A stretch of 55,426 bases of DNA from an uncultured Flavobacteriales bacterium (GTDB lineage Bacteria; Bacteroidota; Bacteroidia; Flavobacteriales_D; Sanyastnellaceae). The position numbers and the translations under genes are program-made. Below the pieces are notes generated by a model. That model saw nothing but the letters and a program-made list of their open reading frames with translations, did no database searches and had not been told where the DNA came from. This document shows positions 9,385 through 17,058 of this stretch, in pieces. Location: NCBI GenBank assembly GCA_937974555.1, contig CALJKR010000024.1:1-55426 (forward strand), read 5' to 3'. How positions within the stretch are numbered: the stretch's first letter is position 1; the number at the start of each line of letters is the position of its first letter.

Positions 9385-10179
9385 CTATACCGCTACTGGT
9401 GCTTTAATATGCGGATGAGGATCATAATTCTCCAATGTAAAATCTTCATATTTAAAATCAAAAATCGACTTTACTTCTGGATTAATTTTCATGGTGGGCA
9501 AGGCCCTGAAATCACGGGTCAACTGAAGTTGCGCTTGCTCAATATGATTGCTGTACAAATGAACATCCCCTCCTGTCCAAACAAATTCTCCAGGCTCCAA
9601 ATCACAAACTTGCGCCACCATCATGGTCATGAGCGCATAAGAAGCAATGTTAAAAGGAACTCCCAAAAAAGTATCCGCACTTCGTTGGTACAACTGACAA
9701 CTCAATTTTCCCTCGGCCACATAAAACTGAAACAAACAATGACAGGGAGGAAGGGCCATTTGTTCGATAAAAGAAGGATTCCAAGCAGATACAATGTGAC
9801 GTCGGCCGTCAGGGTTTTTTTTCAACCCATCAATCAACTTTTGAAGTTGATCCGTGTGCGAACCATCTGGATTGGGCCAACTGCGCCACTGATAACCATA
9901 GACTGGTCCCAAATTGCCTTGCTCGTCTGCCCATTCATCCCAAATGGAAACTCCGTTTTCTTTCAAATATGCAATATTGGTTTCGCCTTTGATGAACCAC
10001 AATAACTCATGGATGATACTCTTGGTATGCAATTTTTTGGTCGTCAACAAAGGAAATCCTTCGCCCAAATCAAATCGCATTTGATAACCAAATACACTCA
10101 TTGTTCCGGTGCCTGTCCGATCCGATTTGGACACGCCTTTGTCCAACAAATGTTGCAACAAATCATGGTACTGCTTCAT
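9385..10179 (-). CDS. thyA: Thymidylate synthase
   Basis: Converts dUMP to dTMP with methylenetetrahydrofolate, releasing dihydrofolate that the adjacent folA product recycles. The 264 residues match the usual ThyA length. Visible motifs are the N-terminal SDRTGTGTMSVFGYQMRFDL, the nucleophile-containing LPPCHCLFQFYV, the RSADTFLGVPFNIASYA segment, and DVHLYSNHIEQ. The protein ends APVAV, as many ThyA proteins do. The gene is 62 bases downstream of purK on the same strand; a perfect inverted repeat lies between them (10198-10217). Confidence 0.97.
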   Translation of the reverse strand: MKQYHDLLQHLLDKGVSKSDRTGTGTMSVFGYQMRFDLGEGFPLLTTKKLHTKSIIHELLWFIKGETNIAYLKENGVSIWDEWADEQGNLGPVYGYQWRSWPNPDGSHTDQLQKLIDGLKKNPDGRRHIVSAWNPSFIEQMALPPCHCLFQFYVAEGKLSCQLYQRSADTFLGVPFNIASYALMTMMVAQVCDLEPGEFVWTGGDVHLYSNHIEQAQLQLTRDFRALPTMKINPEVKSIFDFKYEDFTLENYDPHPHIKAPVAV

Positions 10180-10197
10180 AGAGCGAAACTAATCATT

Positions 10198-10217
10198 CAT
10201 TCCAACCATTTGGAATG
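10198..10217. repeat. Perfect 8-bp inverted repeat between purK and thyA
   Basis: CATTCCAA at 10198-10205 and TTGGAATG at 10210-10217 are exact reverse complements around the loop CCAT. No T-run follows on the minus strand, so this is not a standard rho-independent terminator for purK. It lies 19 bases upstream of the thyA start and could be an operator, an mRNA stem in the thyA leader, or an attenuating stem. Function is inferred only from position. Confidence 0.45.
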
Positions 10218-10241
10218 GGTCAGAAGCGAATTATCACGAAA

Positions 10242-11387
10242 TTATTCACCAACTACTTTCAGCTTCTGCATTACCTCACGCGCCATTTCTTTGGCGGTAG
10301 ACAAGCTGGAATGCATAACGGTAACATGGCCCATTTTGCGGAATGAACTGGTTGTCTTTTTTCCATACAAGTGGACATAAACACCGGGCATCTGCAAAAC
10401 ATCTTGCATCCCATCATAAACCACTTGACCCTGACTTCCTTTTTCTCCCAATAAATTAACCATCACTGCGGGTTGAATCAATGACGTGTCACCGAGGGGC
10501 CAATTCATGATGGCTCTGAGATGCTGCTCATATTGGGAAGTATAACAACACTCAATGGTATGGTGGCCACTGTTGTGCGGTCGTGGCGCTACTTCATTCA
10601 CCAGCACGGACCCATCGCGAAGCACAAACATCTCCACAGCCAAAACACCGACAATACCCATTTTTTCAGCCACCTCAATGGCCAATGTCTCAGCCTTACT
10701 AATGACTGCCTGAGGTCGCTCTGATGGGGTAAATAAAAATTCTACCAAGTTCGCCTCTGGATTAAACTCCATGTCCACTGCTGGAAATGTCTTCATCTGT
10801 CCATCGGCATTTCTGGCGACCATTACGGCTATTTCACTTTCAAAATCCACCCAAGATTCCAATACACTCGGAGCATCAAATGCTGCGGATAAATCTGCGG
10901 CACCGCGCAAAGGTTGAACACCCTTGCCGTCATATCCGCCCGTTCTCAACTTTTGCATACAAGGCAGGTATTCCAAATGTTCCTGGATGGCCTGTGCGTT
11001 GTCTATCAATACAAATGGGGCCGTAGGGATTTGATGCTGCGCGTAAAACTGCTTTTGTGCGCCTTTGTCCTTGATTAATTCCAAGACATGGGGCTGTGGA
11101 TACACCTTCTTTCCCTTATTCTCCAATGCTTTCAGGGCCTCCAAATTGACATTCTCAATTTCAATGGTGATAATGTCCTTGTCTTCTCCCCACGCCATTA
11201 CTGTATGGTAATCCTTGAAATCACCCACTGTAAACGCATGGGCCAAATGTACGCAAGAGGCTAGCGGTTGGGGATCCAACACATCAATTTTTACATCATA
11301 TCTGGCGGCTTCTTCAATGAACATTCTGCCCAATTGACCTCCACCCAAGATTCCAATAACCGGTTGCTGGCTCCAAGATTTTGACAT
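10242..11387 (-). CDS. purK: N5-carboxyaminoimidazole ribonucleotide synthase
   Basis: An ATP-grasp enzyme of purine synthesis that carboxylates AIR with bicarbonate and ATP; PurE then rearranges the product. The 381 residues begin with the typical VIGILGGGQLGRMFIEEAAR, followed by DPQPLASCVHLAHAFTVGDF, the ATP-grasp KLRTGGYDGKGVQ, and the catalytic VNEVAPRPHNSGHHTIE. No purE is next to it, although the two often pair; the next gene is thyA. A TATCTTTG element (11392-11399, minus) ends four bases before the ATG, suggesting a very short or absent 5' leader. Confidence 0.95.
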   Translation of the reverse strand: MSKSWSQQPVIGILGGGQLGRMFIEEAARYDVKIDVLDPQPLASCVHLAHAFTVGDFKDYHTVMAWGEDKDIITIEIENVNLEALKALENKGKKVYPQPHVLELIKDKGAQKQFYAQHQIPTAPFVLIDNAQAIQEHLEYLPCMQKLRTGGYDGKGVQPLRGAADLSAAFDAPSVLESWVDFESEIAVMVARNADGQMKTFPAVDMEFNPEANLVEFLFTPSERPQAVISKAETLAIEVAEKMGIVGVLAVEMFVLRDGSVLVNEVAPRPHNSGHHTIECCYTSQYEQHLRAIMNWPLGDTSLIQPAVMVNLLGEKGSQGQVVYDGMQDVLQMPGVYVHLYGKKTTSSFRKMGHVTVMHSSLSTAKEMAREVMQKLKVVGE

Positions 11388-11391
11388 GACA

Positions 11392-11399
11392 CAAAGATA
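11392..11399 (-). promoter_or_regulatory. Candidate Bacteroidota -7 promoter element before purK
   Basis: The minus strand reads TATCTTTG, a full match to the TAnnTTTG consensus. Its last base is four bases upstream of the purK ATG, which would place transcription start at or next to the start codon. I see no convincing -33 TTG at 18-22 bases upstream, so this is a moderate call. Confidence 0.45.
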
Positions 11400-11434
11400 C
11401 TCCGGTTCATAATATTCCTTGTATCATTGCATAT

Positions 11435-12505
11435 ATGAAAATGTTCCTTGCCTCATTTGCGGCTTTTACTTTCGCTGTGATTACCCATGCACAAAGTTTT
11501 CAATCCATTGAATCCATTGAATATGACCCCAATTCAGGTCGCTTCCTGGTAAGCAATGGTTCCTCCATTGTGCACGCCGATGGAATGGGTAACGCTGTGG
11601 CTACTTTACCCAGTCCCATGGCTGCTGGCTATGGTATGGAAATCATGAACAACCAACTTTTTGCCATTCACAACAATAGCGTTAAGGTTTTTGATCTTTC
11701 ATCAGGTGCCTTGCTTAAAACCATTGCTATATCCGGAGCTTCGTTCCTTAATGGGATGGCTTCCAATGGTACTGATATGATTTGGGTCACCGATTTTTCT
11801 GCTAAAAAAATTCACGCCATTCAAGTGACCGATCTCAACAATCCCGTGGTATCTGTTTTGGTCTCCAACACAACTTCAACACCCAATGGAATTGTCTTTG
11901 ATTCGAGCAATAATCGATTGGTTTTTGTATCATGGGGAAGCAACTCGGCTATCAAATCTGTAGACCCCGCATCCGGTAGTATTTCCGTTCTTACTACAAC
12001 TGCATTGGGCAATTGCGATGGTATAGACTTAGACGGTCAAGGTAATTTTTACGTCGCCAGCTGGTCTCCCAACCGAATTACGCAATTCAACAATGACTTC
12101 TCCAGTTTCCAAACCATTACCGTTGCTGGTGGATTAAGTTCTCCCGCGGATATCTGCTATGCCGTTGAGAACGATACGCTCGCTATTCCCAACTCCGGAA
12201 ACAACACTGTTGTGTACGTTGGGTTTGACAATACGCCCAATCAAGTGAATGAAATATTGGATAATAATTGGTCCTTGGCCCACCAAAACAATCAATGGGA
12301 ATTGTCTTATAACGCCAACGCGAGTCAAGTTTTGGAAGTGGCTATCTTCTCGATTTCCGGACAATGTGTCACCCTTGAAAAATGGATGGTTGAATCAGGA
12401 AAAAATCGTTTCATCATTCCCAATCAATCCTGGGATCAAGGCGTGTATTTCATTCATGTTAGTAATCCCACAATGTCCAAGAATTTTACCGCAATCAAGC
12501 AATAA
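11435..12505 (+). CDS. Secreted beta-propeller-like protein with type IX sorting-like C-terminal domain
   Basis: The 356 residues start with a signal peptide (cleaved after about residue 19, ITHAQ). Residues about 20-265 consist of repeated short beta-strand units, such as NGMASNGTDMIWVTDFSAKKI and GIDLDGQGNFYVASWSPN, as in NHL/SMP-30 propellers. The last 75 or so residues (from about SLAHQNNQWELSY, through VFSISGQ-like VAIFSISGQ, to GVYFIHVSN and SKNFTAIKQ) look like a type A T9SS sorting domain with its typical GVY-hydrophobic-V pattern and basic end. The protein is therefore probably exported to the cell surface. Substrate unknown. The 3' end overlaps the convergent gene at 12495 by 11 bases. 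Confidence 0.82.
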   Translation: MKMFLASFAAFTFAVITHAQSFQSIESIEYDPNSGRFLVSNGSSIVHADGMGNAVATLPSPMAAGYGMEIMNNQLFAIHNNSVKVFDLSSGALLKTIAISGASFLNGMASNGTDMIWVTDFSAKKIHAIQVTDLNNPVVSVLVSNTTSTPNGIVFDSSNNRLVFVSWGSNSAIKSVDPASGSISVLTTTALGNCDGIDLDGQGNFYVASWSPNRITQFNNDFSSFQTITVAGGLSSPADICYAVENDTLAIPNSGNNTVVYVGFDNTPNQVNEILDNNWSLAHQNNQWELSYNANASQVLEVAIFSISGQCVTLEKWMVESGKNRFIIPNQSWDQGVYFIHVSNPTMSKNFTAIKQ

Positions 12506-13703
12506 TCTCAACCAACTCTCGACCAATCGCAATCTTCTTTAACCCCCCGTTGGGCCCTGCAATTTGATATTGCGCCGCAATTTCTTCGCCCAACATATTT
12601 TTGAATTTGGATTTGATTCGTGAAATCTTTTCGCTAATGGAATTACTCAATGGGTTGGTTAAATCACCAATGCGATTGGCCCATTCTTCTTGGTCCAAAT
12701 ACGGTTGTAAGGATTGATAAATCTCCAATAGCTCATTGTAATAATCCGGAAGGTAAGAGAGAATTATGCCTTGTTCGTGGCGCAAAAAAAACAAGTAAAC
12801 CGTCAATTCCAAAGGGTTAAGTTTTACTACCAAATGTGACATGTCGGAAAAAACGAGTTCCCCCTTTTGTCGATCAATACTGAGCCTTGAATAAATGGGA
12901 ACGTGCACAAATCGCTCTCTGAACAATACCTGAGCGCGAACATGATCAAACACCTGCAAAGCCTGTCTAAGCAAGGCTGGGTTTACCCCTTTTTTCTGAA
13001 TGGCTTCCATGCACACCGAACAAATATCAGCGGTACGCATCTTCAGAATAATGTCCTGCTTATCCAAACACAAATCCATCATACAACCCTTGGCTTTCTC
13101 ATGAAATAACGCCATATACTCGTTGTAATGGCCAAAAGTCTGGTTCCGCAATACGGTGGACATGACATGGTAAGCCACGGGATATATGGGCTCCGACATC
13201 AAGTAATGATTCCAATACAGCAAATGAATGAAATGGTTTCTGCCATTGTGCCGCTCGGATCCAACAAACCATTTTTCAATATTGCCTTGGTAGGTTAAGA
13301 TAAAAACATGATCATCAGACTTCACTTGATCGGAGGCCGTTTTTCTGGAATCTGTGGTCGAACCAACAGGGCGTGGATCTTTCTTTTTTTTCTTTCTGAA
13401 CTTGTCTATTAATGCAAAAAACTTATCCCAGGAATAAGCGCCTACTGAAGGAAAATCAAGTTCCTTTTTAAATGACTTGGACACTGATGGCATCTGCAAA
13501 TTGTAATCACACATCACCGGAAAGGCTTTATCAAAATCTTCGTCATCCATCCTGATTTCCTTATCCTCCTTACCCGACATCGCAAAGGTTTCCTGGTGAG
13601 CAACAAATTCAACCTCGCCTTTAAACTGTTGCAAATATTGAACAACAGAGGCAAACAAATCCTCGTCTACCTCTGCTGTCCGAATAATATGGGCTTTAAT
13701 CAT
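12495..13703 (-). CDS. Unrecognised protein with Cys cluster and probable C-terminal winged helix, partner of vWA protein
   Basis: The start is set at the ATG at 13701-13703 (402 residues), which overlaps the end of the upstream vWA gene by 8 bases; a longer in-frame form from 13745 would sit inside that gene. No signal peptide or membrane segment is visible. The N-terminal 130 residues end in a Lys-rich linker (KFRKKKKKDPRP). The middle (about 131-265) has a compact Cys cluster, C207, C212, C228 and C231, with H201 nearby (HEKAKGCMMDLC, TADICSVC), a plausible zinc site. Residues about 295-402 (LNPLELTVYLFFLRHEQGI, LTNPLSNSISEKISRIKSKF, then an IAGPNGGLKKI hairpin) have the helix and wing order of an OmpR-type winged helix. 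I do not recognise a named family. It probably works with the coupled vWA protein. Confidence 0.8.
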   Translation of the reverse strand: MIKAHIIRTAEVDEDLFASVVQYLQQFKGEVEFVAHQETFAMSGKEDKEIRMDDEDFDKAFPVMCDYNLQMPSVSKSFKKELDFPSVGAYSWDKFFALIDKFRKKKKKDPRPVGSTTDSRKTASDQVKSDDHVFILTYQGNIEKWFVGSERHNGRNHFIHLLYWNHYLMSEPIYPVAYHVMSTVLRNQTFGHYNEYMALFHEKAKGCMMDLCLDKQDIILKMRTADICSVCMEAIQKKGVNPALLRQALQVFDHVRAQVLFRERFVHVPIYSRLSIDRQKGELVFSDMSHLVVKLNPLELTVYLFFLRHEQGIILSYLPDYYNELLEIYQSLQPYLDQEEWANRIGDLTNPLSNSISEKISRIKSKFKNMLGEEIAAQYQIAGPNGGLKKIAIGRELVEIIA

Positions 13704-14337
13704 TTTGTTTTTTACGCTTACCGTCTTTACCAAATTTAAAGACATCTCTTAAGGTTCCAACACTTTTTGCTTGGATATAATGATCCATGGTTTGACTCAT
13801 CTCTGCAAAAACCTCAGAAGTCTGGTTTTTACTGTATCTGAATTGGCGGTCTGCATCGATATTCAATTTACTCGCGGTGGTAAATATGTCAAAATCCGCC
13901 CCCATGATCACAAACGACCACTGTTCAGTTGCTTTGAGCGATTCTATTTTCTTGCCCACCATTTCGTAAGTATACTCTCTGCTGGCATTTTCCTCCCCAT
14001 CTGTCAATATCACACAAACGACATCATCTCCATCCTCCATAATATGCTCAATACGCGCTATGCCCTGTCCAATCCCATCCAACATGGACGTGCCGCCATC
14101 TGGATATATTTTTTTGGAGGATATGGTTTCCAAATGTGCTGCAGGCACATTTAAAAACTCAAAGTTTACTTCGTTGGAGAAAGTCACCAAATTGGCTTTG
14201 ATTGGGACATTCTGATTGCGCTGTTGTGTGCCTTGAATCGAAACAATTTGCTCGTTCAAAGCCCCCATGGTAGACTCCCAACATCCAGACATACTGCCGC
14301 TTCTGTCAAGGATCAATAAATAATGTGTTGTTTTCAT
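13696..14337 (-). CDS. von Willebrand factor A domain protein (TerY/TerF-like)
   Basis: The 213-residue protein is almost entirely one vWA domain. It has a complete metal-ion-dependent adhesion site: D11-R-S-G-S15 near the N-terminus, T83 in PDGGTSMLDG, and D113 in ILTDGEENASRE. There is no signal peptide, so it is a cytosolic vWA protein like those used as adaptors in tellurite-type and MoxR-type systems. The C-terminus is basic (FGKDGKRKKQND). Its last codons overlap the start of the 402-residue partner gene (ATGATTAA), so the two products are probably made in fixed ratio. No MoxR ATPase or kinase gene is adjacent; the upstream gene on this strand is mtgA, 68 bases away, with an 18-bp palindrome between. 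Confidence 0.9.
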   Translation of the reverse strand: MKTTHYLLILDRSGSMSGCWESTMGALNEQIVSIQGTQQRNQNVPIKANLVTFSNEVNFEFLNVPAAHLETISSKKIYPDGGTSMLDGIGQGIARIEHIMEDGDDVVCVILTDGEENASREYTYEMVGKKIESLKATEQWSFVIMGADFDIFTTASKLNIDADRQFRYSKNQTSEVFAEMSQTMDHYIQAKSVGTLRDVFKFGKDGKRKKQND

Positions 14338-14385
14338 AGTGAAATATTTTTGACAAATCTGCCACTGAATATTCCTCTATTGGTT

Positions 14386-14403
14386 GCTTACAAGCTTGTA
14401 AGC
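14386..14403. repeat. Perfect 18-bp palindrome upstream of the vWA cassette
   Basis: GCTTACAAGCTTGTAAGC reads the same on both strands. It lies 48 bases upstream of the vWA start and two bases past the mtgA stop. There is no T-run on the minus strand, so a simple terminator is unlikely. A dimeric repressor site controlling the vWA cassette is the more attractive reading, but that is inference. Confidence 0.5.
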
Positions 14404-14405
14404 TA

Positions 14406-15236
14406 CTACAAACTATCTCTTACTTGGCTGGGTGGTGATATGCTGTCTTCCGTTTCCTCCGTGGGGCCTGGCACAAAATCCAAATCCTCTATGAGCTGAT
14501 CCAATTGGCGGGTGACCTTGTTTTCTTTTTCCACATCACGCACTTCATTATCCTCTTGATTGCGTTCAAAATAATCGTTCCCCAAACAAGACATCATTCG
14601 TAAAATAACCTGTTGTCTTTTGCGCATATAACGACCCGGCTTGGCCAGTTGAAACTTTTTGGGATTGGGCAAGCATGATGCAATCAAAGCACATTGCTCT
14701 CTGGTCAGTTGGCTGGGTGTAGTATGAAAATAAAGTGTCGAGGCGGATTGAACTCCATAGACACATGGCCCCATTTCTATGACATTCAAATACACCTCCA
14801 ATATCCTTTCCTTGGACCAAAAAGTCTCAATTAAAAAAGTAAAGTACACTTCCAATCCCTTTCTAACCCATGAACGTGAAGGCCATAAAAAAACATTCTT
14901 GGCTGTCTGTTGAGAGATGGTACTTGCGCCACGCTTTTTCTTGTGGGTTTCATTGTACTTGCGTGCCTTTTCTATGGCCTCCCAATCAAACCCATTGTGC
15001 GTCATGAAATTGTTGTCTTCACTGCTAACAACGGCCAATTTCATAAATGGAGATATTTGATCTCCATCTACCCATTCATAATGATAGGTGGAAGACTCCT
15101 CTTGAAAAATTTGATCCGAAATGTGCAGCCAAGTAATCGGTGGATTCACCCAACGATAAAGCAACACCCAAAGGACAGTGACCCCAAAAAAAATGGCCAT
15201 TGCCTTTAAAATCCAAAACAGGATTTTACGAATCAT
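14406..15236 (-). CDS. mtgA: Monofunctional biosynthetic peptidoglycan transglycosylase
   Basis: Polymerises lipid II into glycan strands at the periplasmic face of the inner membrane. The 276 residues have one N-terminal membrane anchor (about 5-28, FWILKAMAIFFGVTVLWVLL) and a GT51 domain with the canonical motifs: the catalytic Glu in VVSSEDNNFMTHNGFD, RGASTISQQTAKNVFLW, KERILEVYLNVIEMG, and VYGVQSASTLYF. The acidic C-terminal tail of about 50 residues is poorly conserved in general. It overlaps the upstream peptidase gene by four bases (ATGA), implying coupled translation. Confidence 0.94.
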   Translation of the reverse strand: MIRKILFWILKAMAIFFGVTVLWVLLYRWVNPPITWLHISDQIFQEESSTYHYEWVDGDQISPFMKLAVVSSEDNNFMTHNGFDWEAIEKARKYNETHKKKRGASTISQQTAKNVFLWPSRSWVRKGLEVYFTFLIETFWSKERILEVYLNVIEMGPCVYGVQSASTLYFHTTPSQLTREQCALIASCLPNPKKFQLAKPGRYMRKRQQVILRMMSCLGNDYFERNQEDNEVRDVEKENKVTRQLDQLIEDLDFVPGPTEETEDSISPPSQVRDSL

Positions 15237-16363
15237 ACGCCCATCTTTTTTCTAACCTCTGCGGGTAACGCATCCTTATGCACCACCATACAAACGGTTT
15301 TTCCTTTGAAATAGGCCTGAGATACGTGCTGATAACCCTTTGCGGAATTCTTCTCACCCCAAGAATTCTTGGTAATGTAATATGCATTTCCCCATTGATC
15401 TTTGCTGGTTCCCACGATGTGCATCAAATGATCATCTGTGGTGGCAAAAGAATCAAAATCGGCCTGACGACTTTCTTGGGTAACCTGTATCTCGTTGGGT
15501 TTCTGCGTAAAGATTTCCTCCTTTTTAAATGGGACTTGGGGCAACAACGCCATGTTGTTTTTAAAAGAAAACCCGGGCTCACTGACATCCGCATCCCACG
15601 CAATGGTATATCCCGTTTTCAGCGCATGATCCGCAACATTTTGCAACTCTTGAATCGGCAAATTGTAATACTGACCCTTTGACCAATTGTCCGGAACTTC
15701 CAACACAAACGAAGTATAAAAAGGATGATGGCTAAATGAAGTAAGCATAACATAGTCATCGGGATTTAACCCCAGCTCATCTCTAAAGGCCACGGGAGTA
15801 TACTTCTTTCCATTGTATTCAAACTGCTTGGGCAACTCCCCTATGTATGTGTCCAACAAAGCCTCAACACCCGCCTTCCATTCAGGATTACTTTCATTCA
15901 ACTTTTTTTCCAAAACCAACTGGGCAATACTCTCCATGTAGGTATCCAACACATTGTGATTGTAGTTCGTTGTGCCTTGCACAAATCCTGAAAAGGCAGA
16001 TTCTGGAACAACCCCATATTCTCGCATGACTTGAATAGCATCATGGCTCAAACCTCCAGGACCCAATTGCTGTTTACCTTGAAAACGCACATAGGAATCT
16101 ACCTTCTTACTGTACATATAGCGCGGATTTACCATCTCCGATAAATCCACATTCATCTTTTTAATGCGCATCGCCTCGGCCTCCAAAAAAGAGACGGTGG
16201 CAAAACTCCAACATGTTCCGGTCTGACACTGGTCCTCCACGTGACCATGTGCGTTGTTTTGGATAACGGTAAATAAAATCTCTTCTTTTACATTCGATTT
16301 TGAATCCACTTGTGCAGAGGCAACGCTACCTCCCACTAAAAAAACAAAAGCCCATTTTTTCAT
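15233..16363 (-). CDS. Exported C1B cysteine peptidase (bleomycin hydrolase/PepC-like)
   Basis: This is a papain-fold peptidase of the bleomycin hydrolase/aminopeptidase C group. The catalytic Cys is in QCQTGTCWSFATVSFLEAEA, the His in DDHLMHIVGTSKDQWG and the Asn in YYITKNSWGE. Unlike most PepC enzymes, which are cytosolic and about 440-450 residues, this one is 376 residues and starts with a clear signal peptide (MKKWAFVFLVGGSVASAQ). It is therefore likely periplasmic or secreted. It is coupled to mtgA by an ATGA overlap, placing a peptidase and a glycan polymerase in one transcript. Confidence 0.9.
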   Translation of the reverse strand: MKKWAFVFLVGGSVASAQVDSKSNVKEEILFTVIQNNAHGHVEDQCQTGTCWSFATVSFLEAEAMRIKKMNVDLSEMVNPRYMYSKKVDSYVRFQGKQQLGPGGLSHDAIQVMREYGVVPESAFSGFVQGTTNYNHNVLDTYMESIAQLVLEKKLNESNPEWKAGVEALLDTYIGELPKQFEYNGKKYTPVAFRDELGLNPDDYVMLTSFSHHPFYTSFVLEVPDNWSKGQYYNLPIQELQNVADHALKTGYTIAWDADVSEPGFSFKNNMALLPQVPFKKEEIFTQKPNEIQVTQESRQADFDSFATTDDHLMHIVGTSKDQWGNAYYITKNSWGEKNSAKGYQHVSQAYFKGKTVCMVVHKDALPAEVRKKMGV

Positions 16364-16419
16364 GTTGCAATGGTAAATTCATTTCACATCATTTCAAAAC
16401 TTTTCCATCAGGTATTCCC

Positions 16420-16427
16420 TAAATTTG
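16420..16427 (+). promoter_or_regulatory. Candidate -7 promoter element before the ABC operon
   Basis: TAAATTTG matches TAnnTTTG exactly and ends four bases before the chosen GTG start of the ATPase gene. If used, the transcript would be leaderless or nearly so. A clear -33 TTG is not visible at normal spacing. Confidence 0.4.
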
Positions 16428-16431
16428 TTGT

Positions 16432-17058
16432 GTGCTAAGTACAAGTCAACTCGGATATCAGTACCCCAACAGCAAAATGATTCATTTTCCTGATTTTGTT
16501 TTGGGTACCAATGAGCATTGTCTCATTCTGGGAGAAAGTGGTTGTGGAAAAACAACGCTTCTTCACCTTCTCGCGGGATTAAGAACCCCTAGCCAAGGAG
16601 AAATTCTATACAACAATCAAAGTCTTGACCCTTTATCTTCGAGTGATCGCGACATTTTTCGTGGAAAGAATATGGGTGTTGTTTTTCAATCCTCAGCATT
16701 CATATCCTCGTTGTCCGTTCTAGAAAATCTGATGATGCCTTTGATGTTATCTGGAAAAATTCAAGACGAAAACAAGGCCAAAGAATTGCTCTCCATTGTC
16801 AACCTCGACCATAAAATTCAGAAACCCATCGGAGAACTGAGCATCGGAGAGCAACAACGCGTTTCCATTATCCGATCAGTGATTCACGGTCCCAAATGGG
16901 TCTTGGCGGATGAACCTACCAGCGCTCTCGACAATAAAAATGCGGAAAGCGTTATAGAATTACTTACCTCGATAACCCGCGCCAACAATGCGTCTCTCAT
17001 AGTGGTAACCCACGATCACCGCTGGAACCAGGCCATTTCACATACCATCAAGCTATGA
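16432..17058 (+). CDS. ABC transporter ATP-binding protein (LolD/MacB type)
   Basis: The 208-residue ATPase has Walker A GESGCGKT, a Q-loop in VVFQSSAFISSLSV, the signature LSIGEQQR (LSxGE form), Walker B WVLADEPTSALD, and the switch His in VVTHDH. It is of the type that pairs with FtsX/MacB-fold permeases rather than classical importers. The start is set at GTG 16432; the next in-frame ATG (16477) would remove the first beta-strand. The gene overlaps the permease gene by four bases. Together with the permease and lipoprotein that follow, it forms a three-gene operon. Confidence 0.92.
   Translation: MLSTSQLGYQYPNSKMIHFPDFVLGTNEHCLILGESGCGKTTLLHLLAGLRTPSQGEILYNNQSLDPLSSSDRDIFRGKNMGVVFQSSAFISSLSVLENLMMPLMLSGKIQDENKAKELLSIVNLDHKIQKPIGELSIGEQQRVSIIRSVIHGPKWVLADEPTSALDNKNAESVIELLTSITRANNASLIVVTHDHRWNQAISHTIKL

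Noticed and set aside
9274..10005. Open frame of 243 codons on the plus strand
   Set aside because: It lies opposite thyA and folA, which are unambiguous; its product is basic, low in acidic residues and matches no family.
13704..13745. Upstream extension of the Cys-cluster protein
   Set aside because: It would add 14 residues inside the vWA gene; the start overlapping the vWA stop is the usual coupling form.
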